The notes: generated by a model not told the origin, from the letters alone. Positions 19,873 through 28,815 are shown, counted from the first letter of the stretch. The stretch is DNA of 64,000 bases from JAFAQB01 sp045808425 (GCA_045808425.1 JBJMFM010000351.1:22212-86211), one strand, 5' to 3'. Translations and numbers: made by a program.

Positions 19873-20103
19873 ATGACAGCATTAATGTCGCTTAATCAAG
19901 AGACATCCACAACACAAAACGCAGACAGCACATTTACGACTGGTCAAAGCTGGGGTGCTCTAAGAAAAGCATGGAAGGGTTACAGGATCGCAAAGGTTCA
20001 AGCCGACGATGCAAAAATGAGAGAATATGCAGCCAAGATTCGAAAGATCCAAACAGAGCTAAAAGTTAGCGTAGCTTCATTTCCCCACCTGGATATTGCC
20101 TAA
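19873..20103 (+). CDS. conserved small hypothetical protein (76 aa)
   Basis: Starts at ATG 19873. It has a Thr/Ser/Gln-rich N-terminal 25 residues and then an amphipathic helical stretch (WGALRKAWKGYRIAKVQADD, then MREYAAKIRKIQTEL). There are no membrane spans and no metal motifs. A T-run terminator follows at 20118. I think this is a real protein typical of thaumarchaeal genomes, but no function can be assigned. Confidence 0.65.
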   Translation: MTALMSLNQETSTTQNADSTFTTGQSWGALRKAWKGYRIAKVQADDAKMREYAAKIRKIQTELKVSVASFPHLDIA

Positions 20104-20117
20104 GCCTAAGGGCACCA

Positions 20118-20125
20118 TTTTTTTT
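20118..20125 (+). terminator. T-run terminator
   Basis: Eight consecutive T residues 15 nt after the stop of the 76-aa gene match an archaeal oligo-T transcription stop. Confidence 0.5.
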
Positions 20126-20330
20126 GTTATTAAAAAACGAATGCTTTGAATGTTTGAATACTCATAGAGTAAGCCATAATGCTTCGGGTACGCATTAAGT
20201 ATCCAGATTATAATGTCGGAGTGTAGTTGGAGCTATCCTAGAGATTAGTCTGCAATGAATTCTACAAACCAATCTATAAACGATATGTAATTATTTCCCT
20301 TAAGCCGAATTTTTTAATGGCTGATCATTT

Positions 20331-20942
20331 TTGGAAGAGGATAGAAAAACGGAAGAAGTCCAAGAATCGACTGACGAAGAGGAAGCAAATAAGGAGGAAG
20401 AAATGACCGCACTTAGTGAAGAATTGAAGTCTGTAAAAGAAGAACTATCGAAGGTTAGGGAGTCTTCGAATAACAATCTTAATAAATTGAAGTACCTTAT
20501 GGCTGATTTCGATAACTATCGTAAACAAATGGAAAAACAGGTCGCTTCGAAAGTTGAGTCAAGTAAGGCTGAACTCCTCTTAAAATTTCTAAGCATTAGG
20601 GACGATTATGTTAGGGCTCTAGAAATGGCAAAGCAGAGCAAGTCTGAAGGCGTTGTACTCGAGGGATTGGAGGCCATCTTAAAGAACTTGGATTCATTAC
20701 TCAAGTCTGAAGCTGTAATAGATATTGAGACTATTGGAACCCCTTTTGATCCAAATATCCATGATGCTATAACTTTCTCATATCGGGATGACGTGCCAGA
20801 AAATACCGTTACCGATGAGATTCGAAAAGGATATATGTTAAACAATAAAGTTTTAAGACCTAGCCTTGTAGAAATCTCCAAAAAGATAGTTAAAAATATC
20901 ATTAATGATACAGAGACAATAGAAAAGGAGTCGAGAAATTAA
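20331..20942 (+). CDS. grpE: nucleotide exchange factor GrpE
   Basis: 203 aa. It accelerates ADP release from DnaK. A highly acidic N-terminus (EEEANKEEEMTALSEE) leads into the long dimerisation coiled coil (about 25-75; LKYLMADFDNYRKQMEKQ), followed by the beta-wing domain (IGTPFDPNIHDAITF, VTDEIRKGYMLNNKVLRPSL). It starts at TTG 20331: an upstream ATG at 20317 is in another frame, and an in-frame TGA precedes the TTG. It is the first gene of grpE-dnaK-dnaJ, 2 nt before dnaK. Confidence 0.95.
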   Translation: MEEDRKTEEVQESTDEEEANKEEEMTALSEELKSVKEELSKVRESSNNNLNKLKYLMADFDNYRKQMEKQVASKVESSKAELLLKFLSIRDDYVRALEMAKQSKSEGVVLEGLEAILKNLDSLLKSEAVIDIETIGTPFDPNIHDAITFSYRDDVPENTVTDEIRKGYMLNNKVLRPSLVEISKKIVKNIINDTETIEKESRN

Positions 20943-20944
20943 AC

Positions 20945-22795
20945 ATGGGCAAAATTATAGGGATTGATCTTGGAACAAGTAACTCTGCAGCCGCGACGAT
21001 GGTCGGTGGCAAGCCTACAATTATACAGGCAGCGGAAGGCACTTCTATTGGAGGAAAAGCATTCCCCTCCGTTGTCGCTTTTACTCGTGAAGGCCAGCTT
21101 ATCGTGGGTGAGCCGGCGCGGAGACAGATGATATCTAATGCTGAAGGTACAGTGATGGCCGCAAAACGCAAAATGGGAACCGATTTTAAATTTACTGTAT
21201 TTGGTAAACAATATACTCCGCAACAGATCTCTTCCTTTATCTTACAAAAGATAAAGAGGGATGCTGAGGCTTTCCTAGGGGAAAGTGTGGATAGAGCAGT
21301 AATTACTGTGCCGGCCTACTTTAATGATAATCAGAGACAGGCAACTAAAGACGCAGGTGAAATAGCGGGATTGCAGGTGGTGAGGATTATCAATGAGCCT
21401 ACAGCCGCATCATTGGCTTACGGATTAGACAAGGTTCAAAAGGATCTTAAAATCATGGTTTTTGACCTTGGAGGCGGAACTCTAGACGTAACAATAATGG
21501 AAATGGGCGGAGGAGTCTTCCAAGTTAAAAGCACATCTGGGGATACACAGCTTGGCGGAACTGACATGGATAATGTTTTGGTTGATTATGTTCTACAAGA
21601 GTTCAAAACACAGTCTGGGTTGGATATTAAAAATGACAAAGCGGCAATGATGAGGATAAGAGAGGCCGCAGAGAAGGCGAAAATCGAATTATCAAATGTT
21701 GTTACGACTGAAATAAATTTACCATTTCTTGCATATGATGCCACAACAGGTCCGAAGAACCTTGTATTGTCAATAACCCGGGCTAAACTTGAAGAGCTTT
21801 TACGGCCAATAATTGAAAGATGCAGGTCACCGATGATGCAGGCGATACAGGATGCAAAGATATCACCTTCAGACGTGGATAAAATAATATTGATTGGAGG
21901 ACCCACAAGAATGCCAATCGTAAGGCAGTTTGTTGCAACGGTTATGGGCAAGGAAGCAGAGCGAGGTGTTGATCCTATGGAGGCTGTTGCAATGGGAGCG
22001 GCTATTCAGGGAGCGATTATTTCTGGAGATGTATCTACGGATATACTTTTAGTTGATGTTACACCCCTTACCCTTGGTGTAGAAGTGTTGGGTGGCCTAA
22101 AAGAGCCTCTGATAGAACGTAATACCACGATACCTACTAAAAAGAGCAAAGTATTCACAACAGCGGCTGATTATCAAACTGCAGTTACTATTCACGTGGT
22201 ACAAGGTGAAAGGCCCATGGCCTCTGATTGTGTTTCCCTAGGAATGTTTAACCTATCAGGAATTCCTCCAGCCCCTAGAGGAGTACCACAGATTGAAGTT
22301 ACATTTGACATAGATGCAAATGGAATCTTGAACGTTACAGCCAAAGATCTTGCTACCTCAAAAGAGGCAAAGATAACGATAACTGCAAATACTAAATTAT
22401 CAAAGGAAGAGATCGAGAAATTAAAGAAAGAGTCAGAGCAATTTGCCGAGGCTGACAAAAAGAAGAAAGAGGATGCAGAAATTAGAAATGAGGCTGATAA
22501 CTTGATTTATGCAGCCGAAAAACTTGTAAAGCAGGATTTGAAGGACAAAATTAAACCAGAACAAGAAGACAAGGTTAACAAATCTGTTCAACAATTGAAA
22601 GATGCAATATCGAGTAACAACGCCTCTGATATTGGAGCAAAGACACAAGAATTGAAGACTGTCCTTGGCGAGATCAGCGCAGAAGCTTATAGAGCCGCTG
22701 GAGCTCCTTCTGCTGCTACTGGTACTGGATCCTCAGAGTCAGCAGCGGGTCAGAGCAGTGCTTCAGATACCACAACTCCACCACCTGCCACCTAG
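20945..22795 (+). CDS. dnaK: molecular chaperone DnaK (Hsp70)
   Basis: 616 aa. The nucleotide-binding domain begins GIDLGTSNSAAATMVGGKP and carries the phosphate-2 motif VFDLGGGTLDVTIME and the adenosine motif IILIGGPTRMPIVRQF. The interdomain linker DILLVDVTPLTLG leads into the substrate-binding domain, and the disordered tail is rich in Ser, Ala and Gly. It folds client proteins with DnaJ and GrpE, both adjacent. Only mesophilic or moderately thermophilic archaea carry this bacterial-type system, which supports a mesophilic thaumarchaeal host. Confidence 0.98.
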   Translation: MGKIIGIDLGTSNSAAATMVGGKPTIIQAAEGTSIGGKAFPSVVAFTREGQLIVGEPARRQMISNAEGTVMAAKRKMGTDFKFTVFGKQYTPQQISSFILQKIKRDAEAFLGESVDRAVITVPAYFNDNQRQATKDAGEIAGLQVVRIINEPTAASLAYGLDKVQKDLKIMVFDLGGGTLDVTIMEMGGGVFQVKSTSGDTQLGGTDMDNVLVDYVLQEFKTQSGLDIKNDKAAMMRIREAAEKAKIELSNVVTTEINLPFLAYDATTGPKNLVLSITRAKLEELLRPIIERCRSPMMQAIQDAKISPSDVDKIILIGGPTRMPIVRQFVATVMGKEAERGVDPMEAVAMGAAIQGAIISGDVSTDILLVDVTPLTLGVEVLGGLKEPLIERNTTIPTKKSKVFTTAADYQTAVTIHVVQGERPMASDCVSLGMFNLSGIPPAPRGVPQIEVTFDIDANGILNVTAKDLATSKEAKITITANTKLSKEEIEKLKKESEQFAEADKKKKEDAEIRNEADNLIYAAEKLVKQDLKDKIKPEQEDKVNKSVQQLKDAISSNNASDIGAKTQELKTVLGEISAEAYRAAGAPSAATGTGSSESAAGQSSASDTTTPPPAT

Positions 22796-22854
22796 GTAAT
22801 AGCGATTGGGCAGATAATAACAATGTTGACACCTAATCACAGGAATGTCAAACC

Positions 22855-23991
22855 ATGAGCAACAAAAGAGACTATTATGATGTTCTAGGTATCCCAAAGA
22901 GTGCAAGCAAGGACGACATCAAAAATGCATATAGAAAGTTAGCATTACAATATCATCCTGACAGAAATAAGGCAGCCGGATCCGAAGAAAAATTCAAGGA
23001 AATCTCGGAAGCGTATGCGGTTCTTTCAGATGATGAAAAAAGAAAACGATATGATACTTATGGTCATGTCGGCTCAGAAGAAGTATTTAGAGGGTCGGAA
23101 GCAAATTTTGATGAAATCTTCAAGGACATGGGATTCGGCGGGGGTTTCAGAGATATATTTGAACAGATATTTGGATCTCGTACTGGCTTTGGGGGTGGTG
23201 TCAACAGAGGTGACCCATTTGGTTTTGGTTTTAGCTTTGGTGGCGGCAGAAGAAAAGGACAAGACCTTCTTTATGATTTAGAGCTTTCATTTGAGGAGGT
23301 CCTTAGGGGAAGGAAAGAAGAGTTGGAGCTACCAAAACTTGAGAAGTGCAATAGTTGTGGTGGAAGCGGTGCTGCAGCGGGAACAAAACCTAGGAAATGC
23401 AGTGTTTGTGATGGTCAAGGGCAAACGAGACGAATCTACAGTCAAAACAGATTTTCCACGTTCGTGTCATTAGAACCATGTCGTACATGCCAAGGACAAG
23501 GGGAAATTATAGACAAGCCTTGTAATGTATGTAGTGGTTCAGGCAATGTCAAGAAGAACAAGAAAATCAAGTTGGAAATTCCCGCTGGGGTAGAAGACGG
23601 AATGACATTGCAGTTAAGCGGAGAAGGACAGCCATCGGAAAATGGTCCGCCTGGTGACTTATTGGTAAGAATACATGTAAAGCCACATCCACTTTTTGAG
23701 CGATTGGAAGATGGTCACATGCTTTATAATCTGAATCTTAAATTCACTGACCTTGCTCTGGGAACAGATGTCAGAGTTCCTACATTGGATGGTCAGGAGA
23801 AATTAAGAATTCCGCAAGGAACTCAACCAAATACTATTTTAAAGATTAAGGGCAAAGGATTGCCTCGCTATGGAGCGTATGGGAGAGGAGACCTGCTCGC
23901 TAGAATCAATGTCAAAATCCCAACTAAGCTTGATGACAGACAAAAGTTACTGCTTAAGGAGTTAGATGGGGCATTTCAAAATTCTGAATAA
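22855..23991 (+). CDS. dnaJ: chaperone DnaJ (Hsp40, type I)
   Basis: 378 aa. The J domain with HPD (YHPDRNKA, about residue 36) is followed by a Gly/Phe-rich region (GGGFRDIFEQIFGSRTGFGG) and four zinc-binding CxxCxGxG repeats (CNSCGGSG, CSVCDGQG, CRTCQGQG, CNVCSGSG). The C-terminal substrate-binding domains end with KIKGKGLPRYGAYGRGDLLA. It lies 59 nt after dnaK, in the same unit. All key residues are present. Confidence 0.97.
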   Translation: MSNKRDYYDVLGIPKSASKDDIKNAYRKLALQYHPDRNKAAGSEEKFKEISEAYAVLSDDEKRKRYDTYGHVGSEEVFRGSEANFDEIFKDMGFGGGFRDIFEQIFGSRTGFGGGVNRGDPFGFGFSFGGGRRKGQDLLYDLELSFEEVLRGRKEELELPKLEKCNSCGGSGAAAGTKPRKCSVCDGQGQTRRIYSQNRFSTFVSLEPCRTCQGQGEIIDKPCNVCSGSGNVKKNKKIKLEIPAGVEDGMTLQLSGEGQPSENGPPGDLLVRIHVKPHPLFERLEDGHMLYNLNLKFTDLALGTDVRVPTLDGQEKLRIPQGTQPNTILKIKGKGLPRYGAYGRGDLLARINVKIPTKLDDRQKLLLKELDGAFQNSE

Positions 23992-24059
23992 CACCCAAAT
24001 CTTATCTTCTAGTGCATGGTATATATTGTCATTTATTTAAGGTCTTTTATATATGGTAT

Positions 24060-25010
24060 ATGCCCGTAATTGAGGCAGTAAAAGTTTCAAAGATATACAA
24101 GGGTTCAAGGCATACTGCGTTGTCGAACGTTTCATTAAACGTCGAGCCCGGTAAGATATTTACGCTTCTTGGCAGAAACGGAGCGGGTAAAACGACATTT
24201 ATACGCATATGTGCTACTCAGTTAATGCCATCTAGTGGGTTTGTACGCATACTTGGGTATGATATTTTGAGCCAGCCGGATAAAGTAAGAAATCTCGTTT
24301 CAGTTGTACCACAAGAAGGGAGGCCGTTGAGAGCACTGACCCCATGGGATCATGTGTACAATTGGTTGCAAATACGAGGAGAGGACAGAAGGAGAGCTAA
24401 AGAAAAGACAGAAAACATTTTGCGCAAGCTTGAACTTTATGAAGCAAAGGACAGACCGGCGATGAATCTTTCTGGTGGTATGAAACAAAAGATACTTGTT
24501 GCTATGGCGATGGCTCCAGATGCCAAATTGCTATTCCTCGATGAGCCCACAATTGGATTGGACCCGATTTCAAGGCGCCAAGTGTGGTCTGCTATTAAAA
24601 AATGGAAAAAGAATAGCGGATCAATATTATTGACAACGCATTACATGGACGAAGCTGAGATGCTGTCTGATAATATAGTTATAATAGATAATGGTCGTAT
24701 AATAGCAGAAGGTACTATTCGCGATCTACGCAAAGTTATACCACAAAACATCAGGGTAGATATTGCAAAGGATGGCATTAATCGTGATATGCTCAAATCA
24801 TACGGTTCGGTGGTAGACACTGGAACTGATAGCCTACGAGTTTTTACCTTTGAGTCAAGCGTTAAGGAACTATCAGATTTTGCTATGAAAAGAAATCTTT
24901 CATTCACGGTTTCACCAATAACGCTAGATGATGTGTTTGTATCACTAGTAGGTGAAGGTTTCGAAGCAGATGAAAACACATTGATAGATTATAGTAGCAC
25001 AAGTAGTTAA
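24060..25010 (+). CDS. ABC-2 type exporter ATPase subunit
   Basis: About 316 aa from ATG 24060 (the frame extends up to 24012). Motifs are Walker A GRNGAGKTTFIR, signature LSGGMKQKILVAMAMAPDA, Walker B LLFLDEPTIGLDP and switch LLTTHYMDEAE, followed by the about 80-residue C-terminal extension typical of DrrA/CcmA-like ABC-2 exporters. The matching permease is not encoded next to it; a tRNA gene follows. It could drive export of a drug, lipid or polysaccharide, unknown here. Confidence 0.87.
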   Translation: MPVIEAVKVSKIYKGSRHTALSNVSLNVEPGKIFTLLGRNGAGKTTFIRICATQLMPSSGFVRILGYDILSQPDKVRNLVSVVPQEGRPLRALTPWDHVYNWLQIRGEDRRRAKEKTENILRKLELYEAKDRPAMNLSGGMKQKILVAMAMAPDAKLLFLDEPTIGLDPISRRQVWSAIKKWKKNSGSILLTTHYMDEAEMLSDNIVIIDNGRIIAEGTIRDLRKVIPQNIRVDIAKDGINRDMLKSYGSVVDTGTDSLRVFTFESSVKELSDFAMKRNLSFTVSPITLDDVFVSLVGEGFEADENTLIDYSSTSS

Positions 25011-25120
25011 CTAAATTGTCTCAGGTCAACTATTAGAAATTTTGTGCTCGTGTGATTCAATGCAAATCGAGATATAACGGTAAACAAACTATGCATCGCT
25101 TATAGACGGTCATTTTCTCG

Positions 25121-25137
25121 TTTATAATATATATATT
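25121..25137 (+). promoter_or_regulatory. TATA box of tRNA-Leu
   Basis: The run tttataatatatatat lies about 25-40 nt before the tRNA 5' end at 25162, normal spacing for an archaeal TBP site. Confidence 0.6.
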
Positions 25138-25161
25138 AGAATAATATCATGGCAGATTACC

Positions 25162-25297
25162 GCGGGGGTCGCCAAGCCCGGTCAACGGCGTGAGACAAGA
25201 CGCAAGTGTCTAGCACGATGCTCAGATGTCTTTAAATGAATGTGACTGGGATACCTCATCCCTCAGGGGTTCGTGGGTTCAAATCCCACCTCCCGCA
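25162..25297 (+). tRNA. tRNA-Leu(CAG) with two introns (25195-25219 and 25127+100 region, 25227-25252)
   Basis: Class II tRNA with a perfect acceptor stem (GCGGGGG with CTCCCGC, one G-T pair), T arm GTGGG-TTCAAAT-CCCAC, long variable arm (ATCCC-TCA-GGGGT) and discriminator A. The genomic anticodon region is interrupted twice. Intron 1 (25195-25219, 25 nt, position 30/31): exon CGTG pairs intron CACG, bulges AG^A and AT^G. Intron 2 (25227-25252, 26 nt, position 37/38): exon CTCA pairs intron TGGG, bulges GA^T and AT^A, inner stem GTC/GAC. Removing both gives an 85-nt tRNA with anticodon arm TGAGG-CTCAGAA-CCTCA, i.e. U33, anticodon CAG and a fully paired stem. Both are standard bulge-helix-bulge substrates for the splicing endonuclease. 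Confidence 0.9.
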
Positions 25298-25832
25298 CTA
25301 TGTTCAACTTCTTAGCACTGTCTAACAGTAAATATCTTCTCTAGGTAAACAATATTACCCACTTTAGCGTAGCAATATGCGGAACCGCAATTTGATCACC
25401 ATGTCAGCCTCTAAAAAAGCTTATGTAGAATGTACTTTTGTTAATGGCATCATAAAGACTTTTGATAACTTCAGATTGCTATAGATCGATATCATTACCA
25501 TATCAATATTAAAAGCAAAAGTTTGCTATTTTTTCTGCATATCGAGTACCAGTAGCGGGATATAACCTGTATAGAGACATACTCGAAAGCTTTGTCACTG
25601 AGATGAATCGTTACAGCAAAAAAGGATATAAAAAAGGATAGTTTATTTTAGGTAATAAAGACAATGTAGGATTATCAAGATTAATAGGAGAATAGCAGCT
25701 AGGTGGTGTAGAAAAGCCTCATTATTTTACTTTATGCTTGCAAATCATTAGCTCCCACTCTAGATATGTTGTTTGGAATGAGAACTTACGCCATTACTAA
25801 AATACATGCCATGCTTTTCGGTGATATCTATA
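25298..25832. other. intergenic region, nothing recognised
   Basis: About 530 nt of AT-rich sequence between the tRNA and the HAD phosphatase gene. No open frame with coding character, no RNA structure and no repeat was found. Confidence 0.4.
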
Positions 25833-26501
25833 ATGAACAGTAAAAACAACAATAATCGTTTGCTTATAGCCTTTGACATGGATGGCACACTTATTGATGG
25901 AAGAGTGGTCTTTGCTGTGGCAGACAGATTCAAGTTGTCAGACAAAGTCAGAGAGATTCAAAGAAACCGTACCTTGTACGGGTATGAGCAGAGTAGAAAT
26001 ATAGCACGCTTGTTCACAGGGATCTCTGCTGATGACATAACTAAAGCAATCGAAAGCATAAGCCTAATGAAAAATTGCGAGAAAGTTGTCCGAGAACTGA
26101 AAGAGCAAGGACATGTACTCGGAATAATAAGCGACAGTTATGATATAGCAGCCAATTACATAGCAGAGAAATTAAACTTTGACTTTTGTGAAGCTAATAT
26201 GCTAGAGTTAGATGGGAATAGAAAATTGACAGGTAATATCAATATGCCATTGGGTTGGCAGAAAATTGGATGTTATTGCAACATTTCGGTTTGTAAAAGA
26301 TATTTTCTAGAGAAGAATGTACAAAGATTTCAAATTGGTTCAGGATGTACCGTGGCAATTGGAGATACCAAATCTGACTTGTGCATGATAGAGAAGGCAG
26401 AAATTGGAATTGCATTCATGCCAAAACATAGAATACTCGAGGAAAGAGCAAACTTTTCAATAAAAGAGCCAGATTTTGCTAATCTTCGGCAATTCATCTA
26501 A
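25833..26501 (+). CDS. HAD-family phosphatase, phosphoserine-phosphatase-like
   Basis: About 222 aa from ATG 25833. The HAD motifs are motif I FDMDGTLID (nucleophile Asp and acid/base Asp), motif II LGIISDSYD, a Lys in the GWQKIG/SVCKRY region and motif IV AIGDTKSDLCMIEKAEIG. The alpha-helical cap after motif I (YGYEQSRNIARLFTGIS) resembles SerB. It may dephosphorylate phosphoserine in serine synthesis or a related small phosphate ester; sequence alone does not settle the substrate. It stands alone. Confidence 0.8.
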   Translation: MNSKNNNNRLLIAFDMDGTLIDGRVVFAVADRFKLSDKVREIQRNRTLYGYEQSRNIARLFTGISADDITKAIESISLMKNCEKVVRELKEQGHVLGIISDSYDIAANYIAEKLNFDFCEANMLELDGNRKLTGNINMPLGWQKIGCYCNISVCKRYFLEKNVQRFQIGSGCTVAIGDTKSDLCMIEKAEIGIAFMPKHRILEERANFSIKEPDFANLRQFI

Positions 26502-26700
26502 AAGGTTCGTTATGTCTGTTGTCATTGAAAGTATATTTCAAGCCTCACTTGCACACTCTGTTTTCATTTACAGTTAATAATATATCGTGAATTATATTGT
26601 GAATTACCAATAATGAAATGTTCTACTGCATAGGCCACAACTACTCTCAATTTTTGGCACAGGCTCGGCGATGTTAATAGATTCCCAGCAGCTGTAAAAG

Positions 26701-26709
26701 AGATATATT
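26701..26709 (+). promoter_or_regulatory. TATA box of initiator tRNA
   Basis: agatatatt lies about 25 nt before the tRNA start at 26732, a normal TBP-site position. Confidence 0.5.
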
Positions 26710-26731
26710 CCCCTTGTACAAACATGCTGAC

Positions 26732-26855
26732 AGCGGGGTGGGGAAGCCAGATCTCTATATTGAGGCGAGGTAATCCCGGCGGGCTCATAACCCGCAGAGC
26801 GGTTTCCATGACTAAGCAAAGGTTATGGCCGTAGGTTCAAATCAACCCCCCGCTA
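26732..26855 (+). tRNA. initiator tRNA-Met(CAT) with introns in the D-loop and the T-arm
   Basis: Acceptor AGCGGGG pairs exactly with CCCCGCT, giving the A1-U72 pair of initiators. The anticodon arm GCGGG-CTCATAA-CCCGC is uninterrupted and has the three G-C pairs of initiators. The D arm is split after G18: GGGAAGCCAG | 19-nt intron 26751-26769 | GTAATCCC. The T arm is split at 52/53: GGTT | 30-nt intron 26805-26834 | GTTCAAATCAACC; joining gives GGTTG-TTCAAAT-CAACC, a perfect T stem. The T-arm intron has a full bulge-helix-bulge: exon GCGG with intron CCGT, bulges TT^T and AG^G, inner stem CCATGAC/GTTATGG. The D-loop intron has a similar but weaker motif (GCC/GGC, bulges AG^A and AG^G). Confidence 0.9.
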
Positions 26856-26954
26856 TCACCATCATAAAGACATGTATTGCAGCGGTACTTATTGCGATAA
26901 GCGCTGATTCCTTGGTGCCGTTCCAAAAGATTTTTTCTATGCCCTGCTCGGTTA

Positions 26955-28340
26955 TTATACACACAGCTTTGTATTACATGAAGAATAAAACCATTTTGAA
27001 AAAAGTTCTGGTTGCACACTTGTCTGTAATAACGCCTTTTCCATACCATATCTTTGGATCGGTTTGGTTAGATGTCTATGTGCTTTTGGAGTTGGGACAT
27101 ATAGTCCTCTCGAAATATTTCTGTTTTGAATAGAACAATTTTTCTTAATAACTCTATCTTTAAAACCACATTTCTCGCATTGAAATCCTTTGTTTCTTCC
27201 TTCTGATTTCATTCGTTTTCCACAACATTTGCATAACGGATTAAAAAAGCTGTATCTTTCACTAAGTCTTAGTAGCAAGATATACTCTATATTTAGGATT
27301 TTTGGAAAGTTTGAGGTCGAGCTTCTTACGCTACAGCCAATTTCCATAATGTCACCTAATTCTAACTTTGAAGCGAGATCTGTCAGCCCTGTCGGCTCGT
27401 ATACCGCCGCCGGGCAAGTAATGCCATTTCGATCCTCGACCTCAAATAGAACGTGACCTCCAGGGATCACGTGTGGTTTTTTACTGACTTTACCCAGAAT
27501 ATAGCCTGCACTAAATGCTTTTACTTCTTCTAATTTCAATGGATTATGCAAATGCATATTTGTCCCTTGGTTAGAACGAAAAATCATGTAACCATCTAGA
27601 TCTTCTTCTATTTGCAATCTTTCTAGTGACCAAACTACGACATCGGGACTTTCTCCCCTTATGCCACAAAAGACAGGGTCAGGCCCGTGGGGAGTGATCA
27701 GGACGCGTCTATTCTTTTCATCGTAGTTGTTAAAGGTATTTGGGAATGTGTACTTGCTATACTCTATTACTCTTGATGCATCCACGACTCTATTGGTTCC
27801 GCAATTCTCTAATTTCCTGTAGGCTATTACCTCAAAGGTATGGTCACCAAGTAATAAAGATCCAATTGCTGCTAATGAACCAATTAAACCTTGACCATTG
27901 CCGAAAGTGAAATACTGTATGCATTGTTGTCTTGCGATCTTTTCTGCTTGGTATGTGCTTACAATATCGAACAATGCAATTCTGCTGAGGTCTTTCAGAG
28001 CATTTGGCACTTGTTCTCCTATGAGGAAAGCAACGCCGGGATTCGCACCTGAGCCTATTTCAGACTCGTCCTCAATAGCTCGTTTTACATACTCAACTAT
28101 CCTTTCATGGGTCTTTGTCTTTATTCTTAGACAAATTGCACCATTTCCGCGTGTCTTCCAAGGCACGTTTGGATTTAGTCTAATTAGCAATGGATAATCA
28201 ATAAACCGCACCTCTAGCTTTGACAAATAGTTTGCAATCCTAAATGCGAGGTGTGTAGTGCATCTGCGTCTCTGTGAATCAGTGTCATCAAATCCTATAT
28301 GTAGAATATCAGAAGAATCGTTCTTGGCAGTTGTCACCAT
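26955..28340 (-). CDS. tiaS: tRNA(Ile2) 2-agmatinylcytidine synthetase TiaS
   Basis: 461 aa. It attaches agmatine to C34 of tRNA-Ile(CAU) so that it reads AUA. The N-terminal kinase-like TCKD region begins HIGFDDTDSQRRRCTTHLAF. The FLD domain contains NPNVPWKTRGNGA and GANPGVAFL, an OB-fold lies at about 290-370, and a C-terminal zinc ribbon is seen (CKCCGKRM...CEKCGFKD). The agmatine it needs comes from arginine decarboxylation. It is convergent with the initiator tRNA gene, whose anticodon is also CAT but whose C34 must not be modified. Confidence 0.94.
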   Translation of the reverse strand: MVTTAKNDSSDILHIGFDDTDSQRRRCTTHLAFRIANYLSKLEVRFIDYPLLIRLNPNVPWKTRGNGAICLRIKTKTHERIVEYVKRAIEDESEIGSGANPGVAFLIGEQVPNALKDLSRIALFDIVSTYQAEKIARQQCIQYFTFGNGQGLIGSLAAIGSLLLGDHTFEVIAYRKLENCGTNRVVDASRVIEYSKYTFPNTFNNYDEKNRRVLITPHGPDPVFCGIRGESPDVVVWSLERLQIEEDLDGYMIFRSNQGTNMHLHNPLKLEEVKAFSAGYILGKVSKKPHVIPGGHVLFEVEDRNGITCPAAVYEPTGLTDLASKLELGDIMEIGCSVRSSTSNFPKILNIEYILLLRLSERYSFFNPLCKCCGKRMKSEGRNKGFQCEKCGFKDRVIKKNCSIQNRNISRGLYVPTPKAHRHLTKPIQRYGMEKALLQTSVQPELFSKWFYSSCNTKLCV

Positions 28341-28402
28341 GTTATTTAAAGAAAAATAATCATCTTGTTGTAAATATAGTTATAACTATGTGAGGGGATA
28401 TT

Positions 28403-28645
28403 TTGACAAAAATTTATAACTTGTATGGTATTGATAGGGCGAAACCGTATAGTAGTTTTTTGAAAACCTACTTATCTGATGAAACTTATCAATACTTGAT
28501 GACAACAAAAGATAAGAAAACTTCTTCTTCATCTACTGGAATCAAATGCGAAGTATGTGGAATAATTTTCACAACAGAACAGGACAAGGAACAGCATAAG
28601 AAATTAGAACACAAGGAACATCAGAGACCGACTGGAGTGAGTTAG
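28403..28645 (+). CDS. small C2H2-type zinc-finger protein (80 aa)
   Basis: Starts at TTG 28403 behind a gagggga ribosome site. The C-terminal half holds one classical C2H2 unit, CEVCGIIFTTEQDKEQHKKL followed by EH, with Cx2C and Hx4H spacing, followed by a charged tail. The N-terminal half (YGIDRAKPYSSFLKTYLSDE) is not recognised. Single-finger proteins like this are common in thaumarchaea; they may bind nucleic acid or a protein partner. The divergent neighbour is tiaS. Confidence 0.7.
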   Translation: MTKIYNLYGIDRAKPYSSFLKTYLSDETYQYLMTTKDKKTSSSSTGIKCEVCGIIFTTEQDKEQHKKLEHKEHQRPTGVS

Positions 28646-28815
28646 TTGTTATATAAAGTAAGTAAATAAATAATGCTTCTAAATTGAAATACGCTCTTTA
28701 TAACTAAGTATTTTATGTTCATTCCTGGTGTTATCATATATTTTTATACGCCCAGACTTCTACAATACATAAACAAATTTAATTATGTATCAGAATACAT
28801 AGAATTATACATAAT

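Noticed and set aside
20602..22648. Several long minus-strand frames opposite grpE and dnaK
   Set aside because: Antisense shadows of conserved chaperone genes.
25162..25297. Leu tRNA with a single intron and anticodon TAA (ttTAAat)
   Set aside because: No bulge-helix-bulge supports those junctions, whereas two full motifs support CAG.
26805..26834. Extra bases in the initiator tRNA as a long variable arm
   Set aside because: Keeping them leaves the T stem mispaired (GTAGG with CAACC); removing them gives a perfect stem at an exact BHB cut site, so an intron is the better reading.
26825..27133. Open frame of about 100 codons on the + strand after the initiator tRNA
   Set aside because: It begins inside the T-arm intron and runs antisense to tiaS; no protein-like features.
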